Shown here one piece after another: positions 46,369 to 58,900 of a stretch of 64,000 nt of DNA. The notes under the pieces are model-generated. The model saw only the letters and a list, made by a program, of their open reading frames with translations, ran no database searches and had not been told where the DNA came from. Numbering within the stretch: position 1 is the first letter of the stretch; each line of letters begins with the position of its first letter. Location of the stretch: the NCBI GenBank assembly GCA_037013495.1, contig CM072810.1:20529343-20593342 (forward strand), given 5' to 3'. The stretch is from Hippophae tibetana (Eukaryota > Streptophyta > Magnoliopsida > Rosales > Elaeagnaceae). The position numbers and the translations under genes are program-made.

Positions 46369-47556
46369 TGATGCTTGAGTTTTGTATTTATAAAGTAACT
46401 TGCAAGTGCATAAATCACTTTATAAGAAATGATAAGTATACTATCAAGGGCAATCTAAAGAGAAATTACTTGACTTTTAAATAATTTAACAAATTCTTAA
46501 AAACAAAAATTAAACATAAAAACTCTATCACAACATTTGGTTTTAAAATATCTAAACTAATGATATGAAATAATAAAAGAAGGATAGATAGATTTACACA
46601 AATAACATACAAACAAATAATTCATTTATTAATAGAAAATTGATGGGATATTTAGCTAGTTTATTATGTTTGGTAAAACTAATTAGGTTAATAAAATATA
46701 AATTTGGACTATTTATTCTTTCTTGTATGTATAAATAACACCTTTGTTGGAACCGTTATTCTTTATTAATTAGATTTAATATTTCCATATTTGGTCAAAT
46801 CGAAAATTTTGAACTTAATTAAATAATACTTATCCTCTAAGAAATTAAAAATCATTTAGCTTGATATCTTCAATGGGGCCGCCAATTTTAAACTTTTATT
46901 CAAACTATCTAAATTGGATTGTAGATTCATGAATCTTAAACCTAACTTTCAAATTTTAAGTCTTTTATAAAAATTTTGTCAAGATATTTTCCAATAATAA
47001 ATCATAAAAATATTTGAAATAGAGTACGATTCTAAATCAAATCTAGATAATTACATTTAAGATCTAAGAGTATTACTCTAAATCAAATTGAGATTCATGT
47101 TTTTAAAACCCAATTTTATTTTAAATCTATTATAAAAAAACATGTTATCAATATATTAATCGATAATAAATTTGTAAAAATTCTTGAATAGAAAATAACC
47201 TATGTTAAATGATTATTAAAAATATTCACATATTTTAATATTACACATATATAATAATATAACTTAAATCCCATTGGTACAGCTAGCTAGACATACTTAA
47301 TTTAATCAATGGTCAATATATTAAATACAACATTTAGAAAGATACATTATATGAAAACGATAAATAGATTACAATTAAAGTTATTATCTCAATAGTATTA
47401 TTACATATAATGCACCAATCTATTTTCCAGGGAATCTCCTATTATTGTCACCTATTGTGATAACCTAATCTAAACTATTTATAACATAAACATAAAAAAA
47501 TTTCAACTCTCAAAATGAGAAAAGAACTAAAAACTAAAAAAAAAGTTTGAGAAAGC

Positions 47557-47595
<39 letters not shown>

Positions 47596-48116
47596 AGAGA
47601 GAAGAATGCTACTGAAAGAATTCAAGGGATAATTTTACAATGACATGGAGTGGGGATACACTGCAAAAGAGAGAGAAATGTGAATAATAGGATTTAATGC
47701 CATGGCATGCATTTCTTTTGCACTGTGGCATGAGGCAGATTAGAATGCATGGAAATTTGATCTGATTGTCCCATATCGCGGCTCACAAAAACCTTCATCA
47801 TGGTATGCGTTAATTTACGCCTCTATATACCCTTTTGTATATCACCCATGACATTGTTTTGGAATGTATACAATGCGTACATATGTCATTCTTTTATGTT
47901 TCATGTTTGAAATAGAGTGCTTTTATGTACAATTCTTAAGTGTTGATCAGTTAAATCATTTTAAAGTTAAAAATACTTGAAAAATAATAAAATATACCCT
48001 TGATTTTGAAAAGGTAGATTTGCTAATAATATGATAAAATTCTACAAATATAAATCTATTTTGATATTTAAAGTGCATAAAATCACCTTATATTTAGTGC
48101 TTTTAAGCACTCATCA
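46369..48116 (-). repeat. Element F 3' LTR
   Basis: 1748 bp, homologous to B LTRs at both ends (cgataagtatact-like block at 46430-46450; ttaagcactcatca end). Contains an (AG)n microsatellite at 47559-47604 in the U3/R part. Confidence 0.85.
47559..47604. repeat. (AG)n microsatellite
   Basis: 16 perfect AG units followed by an interrupted stretch. It lies where B's LTR has the shorter gagagaaagaaagagagaag run, so it probably grew from that. Confidence 0.95.
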
Positions 48117-49941
48117 TAACCCCCAACCAGCTTTTTACTAGTGTCTACTAAGAAAAGTAAAAAAATAAAAATGAAAACTAAATAAATTAAAATTTCCTAA
48201 ATCATTCTCGTAGATTGACATGATTGTATTTTGCATATACAACAAGCCTTTAAACCCCTAGGTTAAGTTAGTGGACAAGTATAAGTCTCATGATAGCTTT
48301 CAAAGATGATATCCACAAATATCAAAGTAAAATATAAAAATTTAAAAGAAATAACAAAAATAAAAAAATAAATAACAAACTAAAATTTTAACAAAGTGGA
48401 AAATTAAAATGAAAAAGATAAAAAAAATAAAATAGAATTGTTTTATTTCTCACTCTTTTAATCTCTTTAAGTTCACAACTAAAATCCAAAACATAAGTTA
48501 ATTTAATATTCTAAACATTCATAGTTTATTGTAACAATTGGTTGAAAAATCATATCATATCCATGTCAAAAATACATAAATATTAATTTTCACAAGTTCA
48601 ATATTTGGAATATGAATTTGCTTAGACTCTAACCTCACAAATCATACTCTAAATAACACTAATCCTATAGATTCAAGCACTCATTCAAAGGTATATGCGA
48701 ATAGAAGTTATGTAAATAAATGAACTAATGAGTTCTCATATCTTTAAAGAAGACTCAAAGTAATGTGCCTCATCGATCTCATGAAAGGATTTATAAAGAA
48801 ATCATATATTACTTTCTTACATCAATCAAAATCATCAAAGAAAAGTTTTCAAGTTATATGCATTTTAGAGATAAAGAAAATACAATGATTTCTAGGGGAC
48901 TTATATACTCTCTTTTTTCGTATTTAGAATTGTCCCACAACTTTGTATTTACCATTTAGTTTATACTATTCATTTTATCTCTTATCTTTATTTATTTATT
49001 TATTTTTTGTGATATATATTTTTTAGATAGAGGACTCATGTACAGTTGTTCAATTTTGGTATGATTTGATGAGTGGTTAATTTTGAATTTCTTTTGTATT
49101 GGCTTAGGTAACCCCACATATGTCTCTCTTTTGGAAGTCATGCATGAATTAAAAGGACATATACTTTCATTTTCTACTTAAATTTAAGCAATAAAAATAA
49201 ATATATGACATTTTATTAGGTGTAAAAATCCTAGCATTCAATACGAAAATCTATAGAGATCATTTAATAGTTTGAATTGATATGAATAGTCTTTAAAAGA
49301 GTAGAAAAATATTAACACCTAGAATGGAAAGATAAAAACTCAAAATATTCTCTCTACTATTTGATTCCTAAACACCAATTTCGGATTTATTACAATTTTA
49401 ATATTTTATCATGAAATATAATTTATGAAAAACAAAACTAACTAACTATCACATTACTCCATGATAGTTTCAAGGAATTAATCTAAAAGTGCAAAGACTT
49501 AATTATTTGCTGTAAATTAACTAAAAGACATAATAATTTGTTGCAAGAAAATTTTAAAATTAAATCTAAAATTCCTAAACCAATAAAAACAAATAAAAAC
49601 AAAAATATAAATATATGATGATGTAAACGATTAAAAATAAATGAATATGTAACCAATGTTTAATAAAAAAAAAATTGCTCAAATTTATGTAAATGTAACT
49701 TTTTCCACCTCCAACTTTAATGTTACCTTGCCCTCAATGTACAATTTCAAATTAAAGATAAAGAGTAAAGAGGATAAAATTTACCCATTTGTTGAACATG
49801 CTCAATTACTTATGTGAAAATGTACGTGCATCTATCATTCCAAACATTTTAATCACATAGACATATTGTTGTGTACTTTTTATACATCTCAACAAACATT
49901 TATAAATTTAACAGTTCTAAATATACTAAATTTAACATGTT
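48117..49941 (-). other. Element F internal remnant
   Basis: Starts with a polypurine tract (minus ggttgggggtta) and is collinear with B from 8526 to about 10400 (for example aacaagcctttaaacccctaggtt). No coding content; the frame 48765-48959 is accidental. Confidence 0.8.
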
Positions 49942-50964
49942 ACAACATTTGGTTTTAAAATATCTAAACTAATAACATGAAATAATAAAAGTTAAAGGAT
50001 AGGTAGGTTTACACAAATAACAGGCAGACATGTAATTCATTTATCAATGGAGAATTATTGGGATATTTAGCTAGTTTATTATGTTTGATAAAATTAATTA
50101 GGTTAATGAAATATAAAATCATATTATTGATTCTTTCTTGTATGTATAAATAGAACCTTTGGTGGGACCGTTATTCTTTATTAATTAGATTTAATCTTGC
50201 CACATTCAATCAGGCTGATAATTTTAAACTTAATTAAATTATGCTCATTTTCTAAGAAATTAACAAAACATTTAACTTGACATCTTCAATAGGGCCAAAA
50301 ATTTAAACTTCTATTCAAGCTATCTAAATTGGATTATAGATTCATGAATCTTAAACCTAACTATTAGATTTTAAATATTACAAAAAATAAGTTCTCAAGA
50401 TATTTTTTAGTAATAAATCTTATAGAAATATTTAGAAGAGAGTATGACTATAAATCAGATCTAAATAATTACATCTAACATCTAAGAGTATTACTCTAAA
50501 TCAGATCTAGATTCATATTTCTAAAACCCAATTTTATTTTAAATCTATTATGAAAAATATATCGTCAATATATTTATCAATAATAAACTTTGTAAAAATT
50601 CTTGAATAGAAAATAATCTATGCTCAATGATTTTTTAAAATATTATCCTATTTTAATATTACATAAACAAAATAACATAACTAAAATTTATTATTACAAT
50701 TAACCAAACATAATTAATTTAATAATCTATGTTATTCTTTTTTTGCTTCATGGTTGCAATAGAATGCTTTCAAGTACAATTCTTCAAGTGTTAATCAATT
50801 GAATCATTTTGAAGGTAAAAATACCTAAAAAACAATAAAAGTTACCTATGATTATGAAAAGATAGATTTGCTAAAAATATTATAAAATTATACAAATATA
50901 AATCTATTTTGACATTTAAATTGCATAAAATCATGTTATATTTAGTACTTTTAAGCACTCATCA
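49942..50964 (-). repeat. Element F 5' LTR, truncated
   Basis: Matches 46531-48116 from acaacatttggttttaaaatatc onward but lacks both the first ~160 bp and an internal ~550-bp stretch (homologous to about 47340-47880). Confidence 0.8.
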
Positions 50965-51028
50965 AGTAAACTTATCATTAATTTGCTAGCGATTCTTACA
51001 CTTACGAGTAATTAAAATTTATACATGA
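50965..51028 (+). repeat. Element G 5' LTR, right end
   Basis: gctagcgattcttacacttacgag... aligns with ctagtgattcgtgcacttgccaac at the end of the 3' LTR (about 54928-54952). Ends near 51028. Confidence 0.75.
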
Positions 51029-51034
51029 AGTTTT

Positions 51035-51052
51035 TGGTGCCATTTTCGAGGA
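51035..51052 (+). promoter_or_regulatory. Decayed tRNA-Asp primer-binding site of G
   Basis: tggtgccattttcgagga keeps 13 of 18 positions of the tRNA-Asp complement TGGCGCCGTTGCCGGGGA, 6 nt after the LTR. Confidence 0.7.
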
Positions 51053-51409
51053 TTTAGCTTTTTAAACTGTTTGTTTGTTTTCTTTTTAGTTTTTTCGTAA
51101 TTTTTTCTTTTGTTAATTATCTTTTTCTTTTGTGATTTTGTTAATATTTGTGTTTTGTTTAGTTATTTTTTTATGTTTATTTTTTTTCTATTTTATTTTA
51201 TTTTATTTATTTGTTTTTAGTTGTTTGTGGTATATTTTCTAGTGTTTTGATTTCTTTATTGTTTTTGTTAGTATATATAAGGCAGGAGATCCCTTAGGAA
51301 TCAAATTTTTCCTTTCATAGACAATATCAACATATCTAAAGAGCACTCAAATAGGGTGGATGCTAGAATCCATAAGCCACTACAAGAGCTACAATCATAG
51401 CCATTAAAC

Positions 51410-52550
51410 ATGGGAGATGCTTTACCGAGGGGGATTGCAATGAAGGAGTATACTTGACCAATCATTGGCACTACTACTTCCACCGTATTTTTGGGAGACA
51501 TAGCAAGGAACTATGAATTAAAAAATATTCATTATTCCATATTGCCCTCCTTTTATGGAATTCTTAATGAAGATCTTTTTGAATTTCATTAGGGATTTCT
51601 ATTCAACTGTACAGACATTTTCTTTGCAAGGGCTAAATAAGGACCAACTCAAAATGAGGTATTTCCTGTACATGCTCAAAGATAGGGTAAATTCTTGGTT
51701 TATGACTCTCCCATTTGGTTCCCTAATAACTTAAGAGGAAGTCTATAAAACATTTATGGAAAAGCTCTATTCCCGTCAAAAGACTTTCGATTTGAGACCT
51801 AAAATTACCACAATTTCTCAAATGGAATGAGAGCCATTCTATGAAGCTTAGGATATGTTCAAGCTATTTCTCATTCAGTGCTCACACCACTACTTTCTAT
51901 TATAGCTACAAAACAAATTCTTCTATGATGGGTTGACACAATAGTGTTAGTTCATAGTTGACAACATTGTAGGTGGAGTTATGGGGAAAGATATAGGTTT
52001 AAAGACTTATGAGTGCTATGAAATGTTGGGTGCTAATTCCCAAAAGAAAAGTGATGGAGTGAGAAGAGCCAGAGTGAATGAGATAGGCTCCGATAATGAA
52101 ATATTTATTCCATTTGCAGAACTGACTAAGTTAGTCATACTTCTTGCCACTAAGAACACTCCAAATAGATAGATATGCAAAGTCTGTAGTAATTATGGGC
52201 ATGGTGCTAACACTTGTCCTTTTCAATGTGAACAATTTTTAGGTCCATGTTATGAATAAGTGAATGTAATGGAGGGTTATCAACCTAGACTTAGGAATGA
52301 ACCTTATGCAAACACTTACAATCTAGGTTGGAGAAATCATCACAATTTATCTTGAAGGGCAAACAACCCTACCTATGCCCAAAACCAAAACCATATGCAT
52401 TGCCAGCAATTCAATCAAAACGTGCCATATAACCCACTAAATAAAGCAACATTAAAGGATAAATTGAATGCTTTTCATTCAAGTGATCTAAGACAACTAG
52501 GTGAAAACAAATCAAAGGTTGGATTTTTTTGGAGACATCAATGAAGAGAT
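51410..52550 (+). pseudogene. Element G gag
   Basis: The Athila Gag N-terminus is seen from an ATG at 51410 (GIAMKEYT, PIIGTTTSTVF, NYELKNIHYSILPSF). After a frameshift near 51575 comes the capsid core: NFIRDFYSTVQTFSLQG, MRYFLYMLKDRVNSWFMTLP, FMEKLYSRQKTFDLRPKI, then FFYDGLTQ and the spacer LGANSQKKSDG. A CCHC zinc knuckle, ICKVCSNYGHGANTCPF, is intact (52176-52217; C-x2-C-x4-H-x4-C). The tail YANTYNLGWRNHHN also matches the family. At least six in-frame stops. Function in intact copies: particle formation and RNA packaging. Confidence 0.85.
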
Positions 52551-52739
52551 TAGAAGTGCAAGTGAGGTAACTAGCTAAGCATGTGCAAAAGCAAGGAAGA
52601 GAAAATTTTCTTAGCTAACATGAATAAGTGAAGGCTATTATAGTCTTTCAAATCGGTAAGTTGTTAAATACTGAGTTTCTTGAATATTTTGGCTATTTAC
52701 CCAATGATACAAGGAACACAAATGAAATTCAAGAAACTT

Positions 52740-53110
52740 CCAATGATTTTGGGAGCTTTAATGTCAACATCACCATGGGTAATAAAAAGGAGGAAAAAGC
52801 CATGTTAGATTAGGGTGTAATTATCAATTTAATGACTTACTCTTTATATATTCGAATGGTTTGGTAGAGGAATTAGTAGTGCAGATAGATAAGCTAATTA
52901 TACTTCAAATGTTTTTTTTAGATGTGTAGGAACCCCAAAAATGGACAAGGAGTACAATGTACTTCTTGATAAGCCATTAATGGCCTTAACCAAGATACAT
53001 ATTGATGTTGATAATTTGAGTCTAACAATGACAATCTTGGGAAATACTATATATTTTAAAGTACATTCAAACAAGGACTCAATAAAGAGGGAAATATTGA
53101 CATAATCAAA
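52740..53110 (+). pseudogene. Element G protease remnant
   Basis: EEKAMLD, then a stop, GVIINLMTYSLYIRM: the usual CDLGASINLM active site has become LD-stop-GVIINLM. The second part, in another frame, reads LLDKPLMALTKIHIDVDNLS (compare the LGRPFLATG..LIDV block) and IYFKVHSNKDSIK. No pol follows. Confidence 0.7.
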
Positions 53111-53348
53111 ATACATAAATTGTAGCCTCTGGCTAAGACATTTAACTTAATGCTTGGTGCAAGGAAACCCACCATTTTTTTATAGTATTCTTTTTGTTTT
53201 TGTTTTAATTTAGTTGTGTTTATTTAGTATTAGTTAATTTTCTATTTTCCCATTTTGAATGCCTTTCTAAACAAAACCATAGTTTAAAACATTGAGAACA
53301 TTGTTTAGTTTAGGTTTAGGGGTACAAATAGGCCTAATAAAATTTTTT
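53111..53348 (+). other. Element G 3' untranslated region
   Basis: Contains acattgagaacattgt followed by taggtttaggggtac (about 53298-53334), the counterpart of the Athila 3' UTR and polypurine-tract landmarks. The deletion that removed RT to integrase must lie near 53110-53160. Confidence 0.6.
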
Positions 53349-54969
53349 TGATACAAAATTATCATAATTTTGGTTAATTTAAAAGAATCTTGGACAAATA
53401 CTATTGAAAAGGAGTGAAAATAGGGCAATTAATGGCAACTCACACAAATCAGAATGAACCATAATAGGAAAAAACAAGAAATTCTATATGTGTCATGGTA
53501 AGACATATTTCATGATATGGCAAGGTGCATTCGGGCTCCAACTGGTGATTATGGAAATTCTTTACACATCGTATCCCAACAAACACTATGTTGTATTACA
53601 AGCCTCTCAAATTAATTGTGTTTGTTGAAGATTAACACACACTGTAGGCCAAAAATGTCGATGATGTGGCACAAGGCTCTCAGGTTGCAATTGGTTATTC
53701 AAAATTCAATGTATGTTATGGGGTAAAATATAGCATGCTGCGTCTTGAGTGTCAAAAATTACAAGAAACCTTAATACATATTCTAAACATGTTTAAACCT
53801 AAACTAAATCTATAAATACACCCTAAATGCTTCATAAACAGATATCAAGACACCAACTACCATAGCCGTATTTCCCACAATCCATAACACAAATACATAG
53901 AGAAAACCTCCCAATTGTGAAATAGTTTCTAAGGATCTAAAGAAGGCAGACATCCAATTTAGAGATTTGGAACCACAAATCAAGAAGAGGTATTTTTATT
54001 ATTGTATCTTCTTCCTTTTCTGTAATCTGAATGTCTTATGTAGTTGAATTAATTGAGGTTAATTATTTATGATTGACTAATTTTTGTATATGGGATTTGT
54101 ATTGCTTTCAATGATTGGAAGAACAATTTTATGGGTTAAATAAATAAAAGTTTTTTGATTTATTTCTTGTTCATGTTCTTCATATTTTTAATTATAAATT
54201 AATAATGGGCCAAGTCTTGATTTATAATTAAAGAAAATATTTTAGAACTAAGCGTTAGACATATCATTTGCGCTTGGTTATGCATTACTGAATGAGAGTA
54301 TAATTTAATTTCATTGATCAATTTCAAGCTTGATCCAGAAAATTATTAATTAATTGAAATTAAATTAGATGGTTGAAATTATCTTTAATTATAAATTAAT
54401 GATAGATCACATTTTGATTTATAATTAAAGAATATATTTACCTTAGGTTGACCAATTAATCAATTTCAATCCCAATCCTAGAAGCTATTGATTAATTGAG
54501 AATCATGGTTTATAAACTTTCCTTAGGTTTTCCAATTAATCAATTTCAACCCCAATCTAGAAAATTATTGATTAATTGAGAATTGTGGGGGCTTACTATG
54601 ATTATTTTGGGTTAACTTATGTAAAAAAAAAAATCAATGACTCTAACTTTTTATTTCAATCATTTAAAAATTTTCTTTCCATGAAGAGTTATGCAAACTA
54701 ATTTTTCATATTCATTCATCGTCTTATTTTGGCTATAATTCTGTTTACTTTCTTTATTTACGTCATTTGATTAATTTAAAATTTTTAGTTTTTTTTTCTC
54801 TCAACCGATCGTTGTTAGAATGTTTAGGATTGTTTATTCTAACAAGTTTAGAAAATAATTTTACTTTTTAAAATAACCTGTCATTTCCTTTAGATACTGA
54901 CCATAGGGTAATCCTATCTTGGTTTTCTAGTGATTCGTGCACTTGCCAACAATCAAAATTTGTGCATCA
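53349..54969 (+). repeat. Element G 3' LTR
   Basis: 1621 bp from tgatacaaaattatc to aaaatttgtgcatca. Homologous to the 5' LTR; near the end it keeps the gggtaatc site that is interrupted by F in the 5' copy. Also related to LTR I at 57138. Confidence 0.8.
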
Positions 54970-56619
54970 CTTATAGAAACCATTTGGCAAAAAATAATTC
55001 ACTAAATAGAATAAGTAGATACAACTTGATAAAAAATATAAATTCAAATATCTCTATGAGTTGGGATCACCTTCCCTAACTATCTATATTATCCTTATTT
55101 ATTACCTCTATAACAAATTTGACTCACTGCAGGAATCTGGCACTCTTTTAAAGCCCACTACATATAATAGTGTGGTCAGTCACCAACTGTGAATAGTGAA
55201 ACAATGAGGCACCTACCTAAACTCCAAACTCTACTAGCAAACAATGTCTCAAGTACATACAACTCAAAAACATGATTTTCCTCACATAGTTATGACTCAC
55301 AAATATCAATCAAACAATAAATATAAAAGTGAATATATATCAAAAAATGAGAAATCAATTTGACAAGGCTTTGCCATAATTTCAATGATTACCATAATAA
55401 TAAAATGAGGGTACTTATATAAAAGTTCTCAACTATTTAGAGCCTTACTGACCACCTCACTGACCCTAGATCAATAAGGATAATACCATGCATAATGAGG
55501 GTAATACCTGTTACATCTCATTGGCCAAGTTTGGCAAGAGGTTGTTGAGCTAGGTCGGTGAGCCCTCAAAAGTTTGATTTTTGTTCAGAAAATTACCAAG
55601 TATATTTTTCATAAATACTAGCAAGTTAAATGACACAAAATCAAAAATAACACAACCTAGTATGCATATTACAAGAACCAACCCTTGGTGTGTGTAAAGT
55701 TGCTCGCATATAGAGTATACCTCACTGAGTGTGTGTGCATTATTAAATCATCAATAACTATCTTACATAGAGGAAGACAATATACTAGGTAAAATAACGA
55801 GACTCTATGTTTTACACATGGGAATGCCAACAGAGAGACAGAACACTTACAAGACTTATAATTTCCCCATTTGGATTTTCATGGCAAAACGCTGAATATC
55901 TAATATAGATGCATATAAACACAAGATGATCATGAAGATGACATAGATATGTCTGTTCCAATGAACAAAACATTGACACATTAAACAACTCCCAGAACAC
56001 TCCCATTACAAGTGCATATCTATCTTGTGCACTTTATCCATCTTCATGCATCAACATATCTTTACTACAAGTTTGAAGTCCAAGGTCTCAAGCTATGCTC
56101 GTAATCTGCACATGCAAAATAACACATGCATATGAATGCACCATGCAGAAAAATCATGTAGTCTAATCAAATACTATCATGTTATCCCTATATAGATAGC
56201 TAAGCAGAGTCAAACATGTAGTAGATAAGAACAATAAACATAACTCCCCTTAACTTTATGCATGAATCCTTATAAGGGAATACAAGTTAGGAAACCACTG
56301 TAGTGCAATCTGACACTCACATCCAATACAAAACATAGTATGCTAACAAACCACAAGTTGTTTATATAAACTTCTCCCCTTTCATAGAAAGTCAAAAGAA
56401 CACTTCTACCTAAGAGAGAAAAGAAATACATGAATGCAATAATCCTATCAATCATGCAACACCACATAAATGATTAAAGAAAAAAATAAACACAATGTAA
56501 CACTTCTAAATATAGGCATAAATTTGCTAAAAATAAATAATTACATACAATGAAGAAAATAAAATAACACACAAAGTTATTTAGGATTTCATAAATCTAA
56601 TGACACATAAATAGAAATC
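54970..56619 (-). other. Downstream region of element N
   Basis: No domain seen. SIRE elements may have an envelope-like ORF here, but the frames at 55812-56467 are short and show nothing to support it. A purine-rich tract (minus tatgaaaggggagaag, 56371-56386) resembles a copia polypurine tract, yet no LTR follows. Confidence 0.4.
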
Positions 56620-57140
56620 TTATGGGAAGATGTAGAAGCCAATAGCCTTTCTTAGGGACTGAAACTTGAGACAATCTAAAGGTTTAGTAAAAATATCAGT
56701 AAGTTGAATATCAATGTTGATATGTTGCAGCAACAAAGTGTTCGACTCCACTAAGTGTCTTATGAAGTGATGTCTAATATCAATGTGCTTGGTCCTTGAA
56801 CGTTGGACTGGGTTTTTAATAATATAGATGGCATTGGTGTTGTCACAAAACAAAATCAAGTTTCTTACCATTATCTTAGAGTCTGACAGAATCTGCTTCA
56901 TCCACAACAATTGAGAATAACATAGCCCATTTGCAATATACTCTGCCTTAATAGTAGAAAGAGACATATAGCTCTGTTTCTTACCATGCTAGGAGCTCAA
57001 GGAGTTTCCCAAGTAAAAAATTACCAAATGACATACTTTTTTTTATCACTGTTAACCCTGCCCAATTAGCATCTTAATGCGTAAGAAGTTCAACTATCAT
57101 GTCACTAGGATACCATATCCCAAATTCAGATGTTCCATGA
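56620..57140 (-). pseudogene. Element N RNase H
   Basis: The minus strand from 57140 gives YHGTSEFGIWYPS, DANWAGLTV (a relic of SDADWAG), then from 56967 an open frame with SLSTIKAEYIANGLCYSQLL, WMKQILSD, CDNTNAIYIIKNPVQRSRTK, HIDIRHHFIRHLVE, DIFTKPLD. These are the copia RNase H blocks in order. The frame is open for 115 codons but lacks its beginning. Confidence 0.9.
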
Positions 57141-58900
57141 TATGTGCTTAAAAGAACTCATATTTCGTGTTAAATTGTACTTAAATGTGATAAATAGATT
57201 TGATTATAGCATCTTTATATCAATATTTATGCAAATATATATGTTTAGAATCATAGGTATATTTTGTTATATTTAAGGTGTTTTTAGCTTTAAAATTTAT
57301 AAATTTATCAACACATGAAGAACAACATTCAAAGCACTTAATTTGCAGCTTAGGAGCTTGTAAGATTAAGCATGTAAGCCTTACATAAAGAATGAATTAG
57401 TTTGTAAGGTATACATGTTAATTTTGAAGAAAAGTGAAATGTGCCTTGTTAAGGAATATAGTGTGCCACGACACAAACTATTTGGGATTATTACAAAGGC
57501 ATGCAGAATAGTGTGTGTCGTAATGTGGATTAAAGTGGGCTATAGTGCGTCCGTTTTGGGATGAATTTGGTGAACCTTAGTGAAATTCCTTCCATGGCAT
57601 GAAAAACCTTGTGCCGCAGCACGCGAACAATAATTTCACCAAAACCCACTATAGCTAGCCTCTCCTTATAAATACAATGATTTGTATTAGGTTTAGAGTC
57701 AGTTTATATATTACAATTTTTTTCTAACAAGCATGTGTTATTTTTTGAAGATCCAATTTTCAAAGTCGTTCCACCACCATATACAACTTCAGAAACAAAA
57801 CCTCCTTATTGTGAAGAATCTAGGATTTAGAAAAGCTAATGACAACTTATTAATAGATCTAGAATCATTTTTAACAAAGGCATGTTTTTACTTGTTGTAT
57901 TTTTTAAATCTTTTCTTGTAATATGGTATCTTTCGTAGTTTAATTATCTTTCATTAATTTAACTATAACTTCCTAAATCTATAATATGAGATTTTAGTTG
58001 TTTGGCTTCCAATGATTGGAAAAACAGTTTTATGATTTGAATAAATACGAGTTTTATTTATTTATTATTCATGTTCTTAAAATCTTTAATTATAAATCAA
58101 TGATGGATCAATCAAATCTTGATTTTTTATTAAAGAAAATATTTAAGAATTAGCCATTAGAAAAATCAAATGTGTTTAGTTGTGCACAAGTGAATAAGAT
58201 TTTATTTTAATTTCATTTATCAATTTCAATCCCGACTAAGAAAATTATTGATTAAATGAGATTAAACTCAATGGCTAGAAATATCTTTAATTATAAATTA
58301 ATGATGGACTAAATCTTGATTTATAATTTAAGAATATATTCAATTCGGTTTTACAAGGAAGTTATTAATTAATTGAGAACTTTGATTTATGTATGTTTCC
58401 CAAATTTTCTAATTAATTAATTTCAACCCGACTAAGGAAGTTATTAATAATTGGGAAACTTGATTTATATATTTTCCTCAAGTTTGCTAATTAATTAATT
58501 TCAAGCCTAACCTAAGAAGTCATTGATTAATTGAGATTGTATGCACTTTCCATGACCATGGGAGTTTGTTTATTTAAAGAAAAGGAAAAATTAGTATATA
58601 TAACTCGTTATTTGAATTTTTTAATTTTTTCTATCCATGAAAGGTTATTCTCACTAATATCACATATACATCCATCATCCTAGGTTTGACTATATTTAAT
58701 TTATTACTTCCCTTTATTGGTTAAATTTATTTGTTTTCTCTATATATTAATTAATTTATAATTTAAGATTCTATTCCTTAAGTCATGTTAGAGTGTTTAG
58801 CATTTGTTTTTCTTAACTAAAATATAAAATAATTGAACTTTGTAAAACTATCGCAATTCTTTTAGATACAATCTTAGGAGTATACTTATTACTTATTATA
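57138..58900 (+). repeat. LTR I, relative of G's LTR, inserted between RT and RNase H of N
   Basis: Shares gttagagtgtttagcattt, the repeated cttgatttataatt and ttattgattaattgag blocks, and gcaattcttttagatac with G's 3' LTR (54330-54895). It starts near tgatatgtgc (57138) and ends about 58900 with a terminal part shorter than in G. N's protein reading stops on both sides (YHGTSEFG to the left, FPKESHL to the right). A target duplication cannot be made out. The plus-strand frame 57733-57921 lies inside and is not a gene. Confidence 0.7.

Larger units (their letters stand above)
46369..50964 (-). mobile_element. Element F: truncated relative of B in the LTR of G
   Basis: Left LTR 46369-48116, internal 48117-49941, right LTR remnant 49942-50964. 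Termini tgatgcttgag and cactcatca as in B. Flanks ggtaa (46364-46368) and agtaa (50965-50969) form a target duplication with one mismatch, and G's other LTR shows the uninterrupted gggtaatc. Minus orientation, by analogy with B and by the polypurine tract at 48117-48130. Primer site, much of the internal region and about 160 bp of the right LTR's inner end are deleted. Confidence 0.85.
45346..54969 (+). mobile_element. Element G: Athila-like element with gag and protease only
   Basis: 5' LTR (45346-51028, split by F), decayed primer site (51035-51052), gag (51410-52550), protease (52740-53110), short 3' UTR and 3' LTR (53349-54969). There is no RT, RNase H or integrase: after protease only about 240 bp remain before the 3' LTR. 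LTRs share blocks such as gaaaggagtgaaaatagggc / gaaagagtgaaaacggggc, but differ much, so it is old. No clear target duplication: the left flank is H, the right flank unknown. Confidence 0.8.

Noticed and set aside
45341-54974. Target-site duplication of element G
   Set aside because: Neither gctc nor neighbouring shifts match the right flank cttat; H is not continued after G, so the locus was rearranged.
54970-56619. Envelope-like ORF downstream of copia pol
   Set aside because: Expected by position in SIRE elements, but no long frame, signal peptide or membrane pattern supports it.
58865-58900. Reading of ..VISILL.. on the minus strand as continuation of copia RT after KESHL
   Set aside because: The same bases (ggagtatacttatta) match the R/U5 part of B/F/G-type LTRs, so they belong to LTR I.
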